From positions 124,001-188,000 of the forward strand of contig CAWIGP010000001.1 of the NCBI GenBank assembly GCA_963835735.1: DNA of 64,000 nucleotides, read 5' to 3'. The stretch is from DASQMT01 sp963835735. Its GTDB lineage: Bacteria; Actinomycetota; Thermoleophilia; Solirubrobacterales; Solirubrobacteraceae. The notes below the pieces were generated by a model. That model ran no database searches, was not told the DNA's origin, and worked only from the letters and a program-made list of their open reading frames with translations. Every line of letters starts with the position of its first letter. Position 1 is the first letter of the stretch. A program made the position numbers and the translations under genes. This document shows positions 50,925 to 59,438 of this stretch, piece by piece.

Positions 50925-53804
50925 CTATGTCGCTGCCGCAAGGGCCTCCGGCAGATCTCCCCGGCCAGACACGTCGAGCTTGCGGTAAGCGCCGGTCAGG
51001 TGCATCTCGACCGTCCGGCGGGTGAGGAACAGCGCTTCGGCGATCTCGCGGTTGCTCAGCCCCTTGGTGGCCATCGCCGCAATGCGGCGCTCCTGCGCCG
51101 AGAGGGAGTCGACGCCACTGAGGGCAGGCCGGCGCGGGCGCGCTCCGGTGGCCCGCAGCTCGTCGATCGCCCGATCGGTCTCGACCGCCGACCCGCACCG
51201 GTTCGCGAGATCGAGCCCTTCGCGAAGCGGCAGGCGAGCCTCGCGGCGATGGCCCCCGCGCCGCAGCGCGGCGCCCAGGTCGATAAGTGCCCGGGCGTGC
51301 GCCACTCGCAACTCGGAGTCGGCAAGGACGTCGACCGCGCCGCGGGCCAGTTCGACCATCTCCCCGCTTGGGGCGAGCAGCGCCCGTACGCGGAGGGCTT
51401 CACCGATCGGCTCTGGCGCGCCGAACCTTCTCGCGATCTCGAGATCCTCCTCGATCAACGCGCGAGCCCGATCGTGCTCCCCGAGGCGGGCCGCGGCGAG
51501 GGCCGCGTAACTGCGCCACATCAGCGCCATGGGGTTGACGTAGGCGATGGCCAGCGAGCGCCGGCCGGCCTCCTCGAGATCGATCAGGGCAGCGACTGGA
51601 TCACCGACTCGTAGGGCGAGCCTGCCCCGGGAGGCCAGCGCCTGGCTGATGCTCAGCGTCAGCGGCAGCTCGCCGGTGGGCCAGGCGTCGCGCAGCAGGG
51701 CCGCTGCCTGGTCGTGCGCGCCGTGCTCGATATGGACGTCGGTCAGCGCGGAGAGCGCGGCCGGCCGGACGATCGGGTCGTCGGCGGGAAGCAGTGCGAG
51801 GGCGGCGACCGCGTCGGCCTCGGCGCCGCCCAAATCGCCGCTCCAGGCCCTCGCGGAGGCGCGCAGGCCGAGCGAGTTGGAGTAGAGGATCTTGGAGCTC
51901 CGGGTCTGTGCCTCCTCGACGCCGGCGGTCCACACCTCGATTGCCCTGGTGAGCCGGCCCGTGAGGGCGATGGCGATCGTGGCAGCCGTAAGCGCGATCG
52001 ATGTCGCCGGGGCCGCGAGGGTGGGGTGCTCCGAGCGGACCTCCACCAGGAGTTGCCCGTCTCCCCACGCCCCTTCGGCGAGCGTCGCAACCTCGTCCGC
52101 GGTGCGGGCGGTGGTGCCTGCGAAGACGACCGCCATCATGGCCAGCAGGCTGCGCTCGGCGGCGGTCCGACCTCGGCTCACCTCCTGCTCGAGCGCCAGT
52201 AGCCGCCCGAAAGTCTCGGCGCTGGGGAGCCCGCCGACCAGGCGAGTGGCGGCCGCCTGAAACTCCAGGCCGAGGAGAAGCTCGCGATCGAGGCCATCGG
52301 CGGTTCCGAGGAGGTTCTCGCACGCGGCGATCGCTCCCGGCAGCTCCCCGGCCAGGAAGCGCACCATCGAGAGGCCGAGCGCCGCGGTCGCACGCTCGGC
52401 TGGAGTGCTCGACAGCTGAAATGCCTGCTCCATGCGCTCGGCCGCCTCTGGCACCCGGGCCGCCGACTCGGCAGCGCCGAGGTCGAGCAGAATCCCCCGC
52501 CGCAGCGAGGCCGGCGCCTCCTCCTCGAGCGCGCGTCGCAGGAATCGCGCCGCCTGGTCGGGAGAGCCGCGGTCGCTGGCCCGTCGCGCCGAGGCCGTCA
52601 GCGCTTCGAACGCCCATTGCTCACCCACGGGCCCAGCGGCCCCGACGGCCAGCAGATGCGCTGCCACGCGCTCGTGGCGAGCCGGGTCTCGGGCAAGCTC
52701 GCGAGCAGCAGACATATGGAGCTGCGCCCGCTCTGCCGGCGGGATCGAGTCTTGAAGCGCCTGCTGGACGATCGGGTGGACGAACCTCGGCGGAAGGCCC
52801 GGATGCAGGAGCCCGGCCTCGATCAACGCGTCGACGGCGTCGGCCGTCGCCTTGTGGTCCAGGTCCGCGACCTTCGCGGTATCCGGCAGAGACGCATCAT
52901 CGCCGAGGGTCGCGAGTGCACGCGCGACGGCTCCGACAGGCGGCGGGTGTCGTCTCAGCCGGGCAGCCACGAATCGGGCCACGGACGGCGGCCCGATCGC
53001 AGCGATCGCGCGCGCGTCGAGGCTCGCGCTCTCGCGGCCGCGCTCCTCGAGGGCAGCGATCAGCTGACGCGCGAGCAGCGGGTTTCCACCTGTCGTCCGT
53101 GCGCACGCGCCGCAGACGTCATCGCCGGTTTCCTCGCCGAGGCTGCCGCGCACCAGTTCGGCCACGGCAGCCGGGCTGAGCGGCAATGGCCTGATGGCCG
53201 TCAGCGGCTCATGCTCGATCAGACCGGTCAGGGCTTCCGGTGCCGCCGCGGCCTCGCCCGTCCGCACCGCAAGGATCACGCATGCCGGGATCTCCTCGAT
53301 CCTCGCCTCAAGGTATGCGAGGAACCGAAGTGAATGCTCGTCCGCCCAGTGGGCATCGTCGACGATCAGGGCGAGTGGACGCTGCTCGGCCAGCCTCGCA
53401 CACAACCAGTGCAGCCCGTGGAACCGTGCGAACAGGCGATCGTCCGCGGCCGCTCGGTCGGGAACCTCCTCGAACAGCGGGCGCGCGAGCCCGGCGGCGC
53501 CTGCGAAGACCCGTTCACGCTCGCGGTCTGTGAGCGGTTCGATGCTCGGCGCCAGGAGCTGGACGACGACGCCGAGCGCGAACTCGCGCTCCAGCACGCC
53601 GCCGCGTGCGCGAAGAACGCCCATCCGGCCGGCCTTGGCCAAGTCCGCGGCCGCGCCCAGGAGCGAGCTCTTTCCGATCCCCGCCGGTCCTTCGATCAGC
53701 ACGATCCCGCCTACGCCGGCTGCGGCGGTGCGAAGCGCACCGCCGATCTGCTCCAGCTCGGCCTCACGCTCCAGCAGGTTGGTTCGCCCAGTGAGATCCG
53801 TCAT
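50925..53804 (-). CDS. LuxR-family regulator with AAA-type ATPase (LAL family)
   Basis: From ATG 53804 the 959-residue protein has the LAL plan. Residues 7-200 form a STAND/AAA ATPase: RTNLLEREAELEQIGGALR, Walker A LIEGPAGIGKSSLL near 38-49, Walker B LALIVDDAHWADEHSLRF. A long TPR-like helical middle follows (for example RASDRGSPDQAARFLRRALEEE, HDRARALIEEDLEIARRFG). The last 65 residues are a LuxR DNA-binding domain: LSAQERRIAAMATKGLSNREIAEALFLTRRTVEMHLTGAYRKLDV. LAL proteins activate genes upon ligand binding. It sits convergent with infC; its target may be the divergent desulfurase-like gene. Confidence 0.93.
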   Translation of the reverse strand: MTDLTGRTNLLEREAELEQIGGALRTAAAGVGGIVLIEGPAGIGKSSLLGAAADLAKAGRMGVLRARGGVLEREFALGVVVQLLAPSIEPLTDRERERVFAGAAGLARPLFEEVPDRAAADDRLFARFHGLHWLCARLAEQRPLALIVDDAHWADEHSLRFLAYLEARIEEIPACVILAVRTGEAAAAPEALTGLIEHEPLTAIRPLPLSPAAVAELVRGSLGEETGDDVCGACARTTGGNPLLARQLIAALEERGRESASLDARAIAAIGPPSVARFVAARLRRHPPPVGAVARALATLGDDASLPDTAKVADLDHKATADAVDALIEAGLLHPGLPPRFVHPIVQQALQDSIPPAERAQLHMSAARELARDPARHERVAAHLLAVGAAGPVGEQWAFEALTASARRASDRGSPDQAARFLRRALEEEAPASLRRGILLDLGAAESAARVPEAAERMEQAFQLSSTPAERATAALGLSMVRFLAGELPGAIAACENLLGTADGLDRELLLGLEFQAAATRLVGGLPSAETFGRLLALEQEVSRGRTAAERSLLAMMAVVFAGTTARTADEVATLAEGAWGDGQLLVEVRSEHPTLAAPATSIALTAATIAIALTGRLTRAIEVWTAGVEEAQTRSSKILYSNSLGLRASARAWSGDLGGAEADAVAALALLPADDPIVRPAALSALTDVHIEHGAHDQAAALLRDAWPTGELPLTLSISQALASRGRLALRVGDPVAALIDLEEAGRRSLAIAYVNPMALMWRSYAALAAARLGEHDRARALIEEDLEIARRFGAPEPIGEALRVRALLAPSGEMVELARGAVDVLADSELRVAHARALIDLGAALRRGGHRREARLPLREGLDLANRCGSAVETDRAIDELRATGARPRRPALSGVDSLSAQERRIAAMATKGLSNREIAEALFLTRRTVEMHLTGAYRKLDVSGRGDLPEALAAAT

Positions 53805-54219
53805 CCGGTTCGGCTCGCCTGGCGCCAAGCGTATCCCCGGCGCACGCCGAGGAATGGCGGACAGACGCGGGCGCGTGAGGAAAGCCTGCGGTGGGTCCAC
53901 GTAGCGAAGCGCGGCCGGCCGGCCATAGCGTGGCTTGCCATCAAGCTGGACCCCGAGAGGAGCCCGTCATGTTCAATGCACCGAGCGCTCTGCTGGTCGC
54001 ACGAGCGGTGAGGGGGGAACGGGCACCGGGGCATGCCCGCGCGCCCATGCCCACCTCACGTGCAGCGCGACGCTCCGTCTGGCGCCGCGTGCTCCGCGGG
54101 TGGGGCTCGAATCCACCCGCTCCAGTGCCTCCGCATCGGCCCGCCCGGCCGACACGATCGCAGTCCGTTGCCGTTCCCCCTCGCCCGTGAGGCCGCAACC
54201 GTCGATCGCGACGCCGGCG
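53805..54219. other. Divergent intergenic region before the desulfurase-like gene
   Basis: About 415 bases with no gene I can support. It holds the LuxR-gene promoter and that of the PLP enzyme. A short open frame (ATG 53968, FNAPSALLVARAVRGERAPGHARAPM) exists but has no family look. No clear operator repeat was found. Confidence 0.4.
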
Positions 54220-55674
54220 ATGAGCAGGCTCATGCGCGATCGATCCGCTTGCGCCGACGTGCGCCTGTTCGGAGCCGGGACCGAGGTCATGTGCGCGGAC
54301 GGCCGGGCGCGACGGTACGTCAACCTCGACTACGCCGCCAGCACCCCGGCGCTACCCGAGGTGTGGAAGGCCGTCGAGGCGTTCATGCCCTGGTACAGCA
54401 GCGTCCACCGCGGCAGCGGGATCAAGTCACAGGTCGCCACGGAGGCGTTCGAGGGCACGCGCGATGTCGTGGCGGAGTTCGTCGGCGCACCGGCAGGCCA
54501 TGACGTGATCTTCGTGCGCAATACGACGGAGGCGATCAACGTCCTGGCCGCTGCTCTGCCCGCGGCTGCCCGCGTCCTGAGCAGCCCGGTCGAGCATCAC
54601 GCCAACATGCTGCCCTGGCGTCGCCACGACCTGCGGACGCTGCCGTTCCCCGAGTCCGCCGACGCGCTGTGCGCAGCCTGCGAGCACGCGCTGCGGACCG
54701 CACGCCCGGCGTTCGATCTCGTGGCGGTGACCGGCGCGTCGAACGTCACGGGGGAGGTGTGGCCGCTCGCGCGACTCGCCGACATCGCGCATCGCCACGG
54801 CGCGCAGCTCTTTGTCGACGGCGCGCAGCTCGCGCCTCACCGGCCGATCGACATGGCCGCTGCGGGCATCGACTTCATCGCCCTGTCGGGTCACAAGCTG
54901 TACGCCCCGTTCGGCGCCGGGGCGCTGGTCGGCCCCATCAGCCGGCTCGGCGACGCTTCGCCGCTGTTGCATGGTGGCGGCGCGGTCAAACTCGTGACCC
55001 TCGACGACGTCATCTGGTGCGATGCGCCGGAGCGCCACGAGGCCGGGTCTCCGAACGTCGTCGGCGTGGTCGCACTCGGCGCCGCCTGCCGCGCGCTCGG
55101 CGCGCTCGGCATGCGGGCCGTGGCCGAGCACGAGCGGACGCTCGCCGACCGGCTTCGGCGCGGCCTGGCGTCGGTGGACGGCCTCGAGCAGCTGACGATC
55201 TGGCAGGACGACGACGTCGACCGCGTCGGCGTCGCGACCTTTGTGCTGCCCGGGTGCCGGCACCCGCTCCTCGCCGCGATCCTGAGTGCCGAGCACGCGA
55301 TCGGCGTCCGCCACGGCTGTTTCTGCGCGCATCCGCTCATCACCCGCCTGCTCGGAATCCCGGACGGCCAGGTCCAGCGACTCCGCGCCGAGTTGCTGGC
55401 CGGCGGCACTCCGCCGCTGCCCGGCGCGGTGCGAGCGAGCCTCGGGCTCGGAACGACCGATGAGGACGTCGAACGGCTGACGAGTGCGCTGGACGACATC
55501 GCCCGCCACGGTCCGGCGATGCGGTACGACCACGAGACGGAGCGCGACGAGTACCAGCCGGTCACCGAGCCATACGTGCTCGCACCGGCGCGGCGCCGGC
55601 GCCGCGGAGATGTAGTCCCCGCGGCGCCCGGCGGCGCGATCAGCGGTCGAACGGGCCCCAGATCGCGAACGTGA
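54220..55674 (+). CDS. Cysteine desulfurase-like class V aminotransferase
   Basis: From ATG 54220 the 484-residue protein reads ARRYVNLDYAASTPALPEVWKAVEAFMPWYSSVHRG, typical of the class V desulfurase start, then FVRNTTEAINVLAAAL, SSPVEHHANMLPWRR, VAVTGASNVTGEVWPL, LFVDGAQLAPHRPIDMAAAGIDFIALSGHKLYAPFGAGALVG with the PLP Lys in SGHK, and IGVRHGCFCAHPLITRLLG with a Cys pair where SufS-like enzymes keep the catalytic Cys. A 60-residue tail follows with an Arg-rich end that overlaps the convergent PhoX gene by 35 bases. It could mobilise sulfur or process a selenium or amino acid substrate. Confidence 0.85.
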   Translation: MSRLMRDRSACADVRLFGAGTEVMCADGRARRYVNLDYAASTPALPEVWKAVEAFMPWYSSVHRGSGIKSQVATEAFEGTRDVVAEFVGAPAGHDVIFVRNTTEAINVLAAALPAAARVLSSPVEHHANMLPWRRHDLRTLPFPESADALCAACEHALRTARPAFDLVAVTGASNVTGEVWPLARLADIAHRHGAQLFVDGAQLAPHRPIDMAAAGIDFIALSGHKLYAPFGAGALVGPISRLGDASPLLHGGGAVKLVTLDDVIWCDAPERHEAGSPNVVGVVALGAACRALGALGMRAVAEHERTLADRLRRGLASVDGLEQLTIWQDDDVDRVGVATFVLPGCRHPLLAAILSAEHAIGVRHGCFCAHPLITRLLGIPDGQVQRLRAELLAGGTPPLPGAVRASLGLGTTDEDVERLTSALDDIARHGPAMRYDHETERDEYQPVTEPYVLAPARRRRRGDVVPAAPGGAISGRTGPRSRT

Positions 55675-57047
55675 ACCCGCGCTCCTCGTTCGGCTGGGTC
55701 TCGGGCGTCTCGCCGGTGGCGAGCCGGTCGCCCTGCTGGTTGAGGAAGAACGTGTCGCCGTCGGGGCTGAAGCAGCCGCCGCAGAACTCGGAGTTCGACA
55801 GGACCGTCCGGGCGAAGTCGTAGATCTCGCCGCGCCGGGTGACGCCGCGCACGAACTGCTCGCCCGCCCCGTCCTCCTGGACCCACACGTCGCCGGAGTG
55901 CGGCACGACCACGAGGTTGTCGGGCGCCTGCAGGTCGTCCTCGCTCGTCGACTCGTACACGAGCTCGAGCTCGCCGCCGTCGCGACCGCGCGGCGTGTAC
56001 TCCCAGACCTGGCCCAGCCCCGCTTCTCCGCCCTCGGTGCAGTCGAAGTAGAGCCGGCGGTCGGCCGACCAGATGCCCTCGGTGCGGTTGAAGATCGCCG
56101 CGCCCTTCGACTGCGCCTCGGTGCGGACCGTGTCGGTCAGCGGGTTCGGCTCCTCGATCGTCACCCACTCGACCGGGAACGACTCGCCGGGATTCGCGTC
56201 ATCGTCGCCCGAGAAGTTCGGCCGGCCGCGGACCATCAGCGCCTGCAGCGTGCCGCCGAAGCTGGCGAGGTCGCCGAACTCCCGCGGGCGGCGCTCCGGC
56301 ACGAAGCGGTAGAACGCTGCGTTGCCGCGATCCTCCGTCTCGTACAGCACGCCGTCGAGCCACGCGACCGCCTCGTGCGAGAAGCGCCCCGCATCGACGA
56401 TCGGCTGCGGCGTGACCGCCCTCGTGGCGTCGGCGGGGACCTCGAACGCGTAGCCGTGTGGCACGCCGGTGCCGGGCGTCACGTTGCTCTCCGTCGAGCC
56501 GTAGTTGAAGATCTCCTCGCACGTGATCCAGCTGTCCCACGGCGTCTGGCCGCCGGCGCAGTTCGTGTGCGTACCGCCGAGCACCGCAAACTGCTCGCGC
56601 ACGCGCCGGTCGCGGCCGACGACCAGCTTCGTGTTGCCGCCGCGCACGTTCGGGTCGGGGTCGTAGCGCTTGCCGTTGGGCACCGGGACCGTGATCTCGC
56701 CGGCGCGCGAGCGGTTCTCGTGGTTGCGGATCAGGATCACGTCGCCGCCACGGCCCTTGTACGCCGCCATCCCATCGAAGATGCCCGGCGTCGGGCTTGC
56801 CGTCGCTCATCGGGTCGTTGGCGCGCGAGATCAGCCGGTACCTGAAGCCGGCCGGGAGCGCCAGGTACTCGATCCCGCTGTCGATCTCCTTCGCCGGCGT
56901 GAGCGGCCCGTAGCCGATCGTGTGCGGGCGGCCGCGTCCCTGTGCTGTCTCGGCGGCCAGCGCGCTGAGCGGCCCGGCGATCGCGAGCCCGCCGCCGACC
57001 GCGGCCGAGCCCTCGACGAAGCGCCTGCGCGTCATGTCCAAGGTCAT
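55640..57047 (-). CDS. PhoX-family (DUF839) secreted phosphatase, one frameshift
   Basis: ATG 57047 opens a Tat signal TRRRFVEGSAAVGGGLAIAGP with the double-arginine motif. The mature part begins IGYGPLTPAKEIDSGIEYLALPAGFRYRLIS, then after SDGKP a surplus base in the CCC/GGG run at 56793-56795 shifts the frame; the rest reads GIFDGMAAYKGRGGDVILIRNHE, TNCAGGQTPWDSWITCEE, DAGRFSHEAVAWLD, YETEDRGNAAFYRF and CGGCFSPDGDTFFLNQQGD. These are the metal-binding motifs of the PhoX/alkaline-phosphatase DUF839 family, which needs Ca and Fe. It is exported folded, probably for organic phosphate use. No Pho box was identified. Confidence 0.88.
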
Positions 57048-57162
57048 GTCTGCCTTCCCCTTGTTGTGCAGGACAACTGCTCGGCACGGAAGCAAACGGG
57101 AGCGGGGGGTCCAGAGTGTGACCGTCGTGTGACCCGGCGGTGATGCACTTACCCTTCGGCGC

Positions 57163-58017
57163 GTGGAAGCTCGCGACATCTACCAGCGTGCACCGAAGCG
57201 CGAACCTGCTCCGCTCTCGCGCCGCGCGCTGTTCGGGTTCGGCCTGAGCGCGCGGGCGCGCGCCGACATCGACTACGACGGCGTGACCGCGGGAGTGCGC
57301 GCGGGTTGGGAGGCGGAGTCGCCGCCGCTCGAACGGCTTCTTCGCGCGCTCGAGCCCGTCGCACAGGTTGCGGTCGAGCTTGCCGGCGTGGCAGTCGGCG
57401 AGCGAGTGCTCGACGCCGGAGCCGGCGATGGCAACGTCGCGCTCGCCTGCGCCGCGCGCGGCGCCCGGGTCGACGCGTGCGACCTGGCCGCAGCGATGGT
57501 CTCCCGCGGGCGCGAGCGCTGCGGCCAGAAAGTGACATGGACGCGCGCGGACGTGCAGGCGCTCCCGTACGAGGACTCGGCGTTCGACGTGGTGGTGTCG
57601 ACGTTCGGCGCCGCGCTCGCCCCGCGCGCGCGCCTGGCGGCGTCCGAACTGGCGCGGGTGCTGCGGCCCGGCGGCCGGCTCGTGCTCGCGGCGTGGGCTC
57701 CGCGCGGGCTGCCCGGGCGGCTCGACGAGTACGTCGTACTGCCCGACGGCGTCCCTGCGCCGACGGCGTGGGCCGACGAGGAGACCGCCCGCCGGCGGCT
57801 CGAACCGCATCTCGACGATGTCTCGCGGCGCACCCGGACCGTGAAGTTGGCGTTCGCCTCTCCGGACGCCATGTTCGAGGCGCTCGCGCCCCCGTTCGGG
57901 CTGGAGGATTCGAACCGGGCCGGCTTCGGCCGGCTGCTCGCAGCGCAGAACAACCGGCCGCCGGCGGCCGAGATCGACGCCCGCTACGTGCTGTACGCGG
58001 GTGGTCGCCGGGCCTGA
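57163..58017 (+). CDS. Class I SAM-dependent methyltransferase
   Basis: GTG 57163 starts a 284-residue protein. After a basic N-terminal region (PLSRRALFGFGLSARARADIDYDGV), residues 83-100 give motif I (VLDAGAGDGNVALACAARG), VDACDLAAAMVSRGR follows as motif II, and VQALPYEDSAFDVVVSTFGAALAP with VLRPGGRLVLAAWAP are motifs III and IV. The last part has a short substrate-side sequence. The gene is divergent from PhoX and just before rpmI with 29 bases between, so it may share a transcript with the ribosomal genes. Confidence 0.85.
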   Translation: MEARDIYQRAPKREPAPLSRRALFGFGLSARARADIDYDGVTAGVRAGWEAESPPLERLLRALEPVAQVAVELAGVAVGERVLDAGAGDGNVALACAARGARVDACDLAAAMVSRGRERCGQKVTWTRADVQALPYEDSAFDVVVSTFGAALAPRARLAASELARVLRPGGRLVLAAWAPRGLPGRLDEYVVLPDGVPAPTAWADEETARRRLEPHLDDVSRRTRTVKLAFASPDAMFEALAPPFGLEDSNRAGFGRLLAAQNNRPPAAEIDARYVLYAGGRRA

Positions 58018-58046
58018 CTGCAGGCCGCTATCCTTGGCGGCCGCCC

Positions 58047-58250
58047 ATGCCCAAGATGAAGTCCCACTCCGGCGCGAAGAAGCGCTTCAAGAAGACTGCC
58101 ACCGGCAAGTTGAAGTCGCGTCCGGCGATGTCGAGCCACATCCTCGAGAAGAAGTCGCCGAAGTACAAGCGGAACCTCGCGCTGGAGAAGACGGTCGCGA
58201 AGGCCGACCGCAAGACGGTCAACAGGCTGCTGGGAGGCAACGGGCGATGA
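58047..58250 (+). CDS. rpmI: 50S ribosomal protein L35
   Basis: The 67-residue basic protein reads KMKSHSGAKKRFKKTATGKLK, ending with LGGNGR. This is the typical bL35 N-terminus, with conserved Lys/Arg and the SGAKKRF motif. It overlaps rplT by four bases (ATGA). In most bacteria it follows infC directly; here 7 kb intervene. Confidence 0.95.
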   Translation: MPKMKSHSGAKKRFKKTATGKLKSRPAMSSHILEKKSPKYKRNLALEKTVAKADRKTVNRLLGGNGR

Positions 58251-58606
58251 CTCGCGTCAAGCGCTCCGTCTCCGCGCGCAAGAAGCGCCGCGCCACGCTC
58301 GAGCGGGCTAAGGGCTACCGCGGCGAGGCGCACAGCTCCTACAAGCGCGCCAAGGAAGCGGTGATGAAGGCGGACGCGTACGCGTACCGCGACCGCCGCA
58401 ACCGCAAGCGCGACTTCCGCCGTCTCTGGATCACCCGCATCAACGCCGCCGCGCGCCAGAACGGCATGAGCTACGGCACGTTCATGCACGGGCTCAAGCT
58501 GGCCGGGATCGAGGTCGACCGCAAGATCCTCGCCGACATCGCCGTGCGCGACGCCGACACGTTCCGCCGATTTGCCGAGGCCGCCCGCGAGGCGTTGCCG
58601 GCCTGA
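58247..58606 (+). CDS. rplT: 50S ribosomal protein L20
   Basis: The 119-residue protein begins TRVKRSVSARKKRRATLERAKGYRG, then AYRDRRNRKRDFRRLWITRINAAARQNGMSYGTFMHGLKLAGIEVDRKILADIA, the full bL20 sequence pattern. It binds 23S rRNA and helps early 50S assembly, and in many bacteria represses its own operon. It is coupled to rpmI; a strong terminator lies 24 bases on. Confidence 0.97.
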   Translation: MTRVKRSVSARKKRRATLERAKGYRGEAHSSYKRAKEAVMKADAYAYRDRRNRKRDFRRLWITRINAAARQNGMSYGTFMHGLKLAGIEVDRKILADIAVRDADTFRRFAEAAREALPA

Positions 58607-58630
58607 CGGCTGACGACACCACGAGCTTCC

Positions 58631-58668
58631 GGGCGCCCCTCCTGACAGGACGGGCGCCCTTTTTGTTT
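58631..58668 (+). terminator. Intrinsic terminator after rplT
   Basis: Two 8-bp arms GGGCGCCC (58631-58638 and 58652-58659) around a CTCCTGACAGGAC-type loop are followed by TTTTT and GTTT. This ends the ribosomal transcript before the SpoU gene. Confidence 0.85.
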
Positions 58669-58670
58669 CC

Positions 58671-59438
58671 ATGACCATCACCAGCCCCCACAACGAATCG
58701 CTCAAGGAGGTCCGCAAGCTCGCCGGCCGCAAGTGGCGGGACAAGACGCGCTCGTTCGTGGCCGAGGGCGAGGATCTGATCGACGCCGCGCGCGCGGCGG
58801 GCTGGGAGCCGGAGCTCGTGCTGGTCGAGGCGGGCTCGGGCCTGCCGGGGGAGGAGGTTGCGCCGCACCTGCTCAAGCAGGTCTCCCAGCTCGGCTCGGG
58901 CACGCGCGCGCTCGCGGTCTACCCGCAGCGGTGGGCGCCCGCGCCCGTCGGACCGGTGTGCGTGGCGCTGTGGGGCGTCAACGACCCGGGCAACGTCGGC
59001 ACCGTGCTGCGCTCGGCGCTCGCGTTCGGCGCGGACAGCGTCGCGCTCGGCCCCGGCACGGCGGATCCGTACGGCTCCAAGGCCGTGCGCGCGTCGATGG
59101 GCGCGATCTTCCAGGTGCCGGTCGTGCGCGTAGCGTCCGTCGCGGAACTGCCGGACCGCACAGTCGCACTCGCGGCGCGCGCTGGGCGCGCGCTGGCGCA
59201 GCTCGAGTACGGCGCGGTGACGCTGCCGGCCGGCACCGCGCGCGCAGGGGGCGCGCCGGCGGAGCGCGAGCGCGGTGGGGTGACGCTCGTGGTCGGCGCG
59301 GAGCGCGACGGCCTGCCGGCCGACGTGATCGCGGCCTGCGACGAGACGGCGCACATCCCGATCGCGTCGGAGTCGCTGAACGCCGCGATGGCGGCGACGA
59401 TCGCGCTCTACGAAGTCACTAGGGTGGCGCGCGCATGA
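58671..59438 (+). CDS. SpoU/TrmH-family RNA 2'-O-methyltransferase
   Basis: The 255-residue protein starts with a substrate-binding part (ITSPHNESLKEVRKLAGRKWRDKTRSFVAEGEDLI), then the SPOUT knot: VALWGVNDPGNVGTVLRSALAFGADSVALGPGTADPYGSKAVRASMGAIFQVPV (motif 1 with Asn/Arg), GVTLVVGAERDGLPADVI (motif 2) and AHIPIASESLNAAMAATIALYEV (motif 3). It likely methylates a ribose in rRNA (TsnR/RlmB-like). Its place between rplT and pheS is conserved in actinobacteria. It overlaps pheS by four bases (ATGA). Confidence 0.92.
   Translation: MTITSPHNESLKEVRKLAGRKWRDKTRSFVAEGEDLIDAARAAGWEPELVLVEAGSGLPGEEVAPHLLKQVSQLGSGTRALAVYPQRWAPAPVGPVCVALWGVNDPGNVGTVLRSALAFGADSVALGPGTADPYGSKAVRASMGAIFQVPVVRVASVAELPDRTVALAARAGRALAQLEYGAVTLPAGTARAGGAPAERERGGVTLVVGAERDGLPADVIAACDETAHIPIASESLNAAMAATIALYEVTRVARA

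Noticed and set aside
53968..54190. Small frame upstream of the desulfurase-like gene
   Set aside because: Composition is low-complexity Arg/Pro/Ala and there is no homology signal or good ribosome site.
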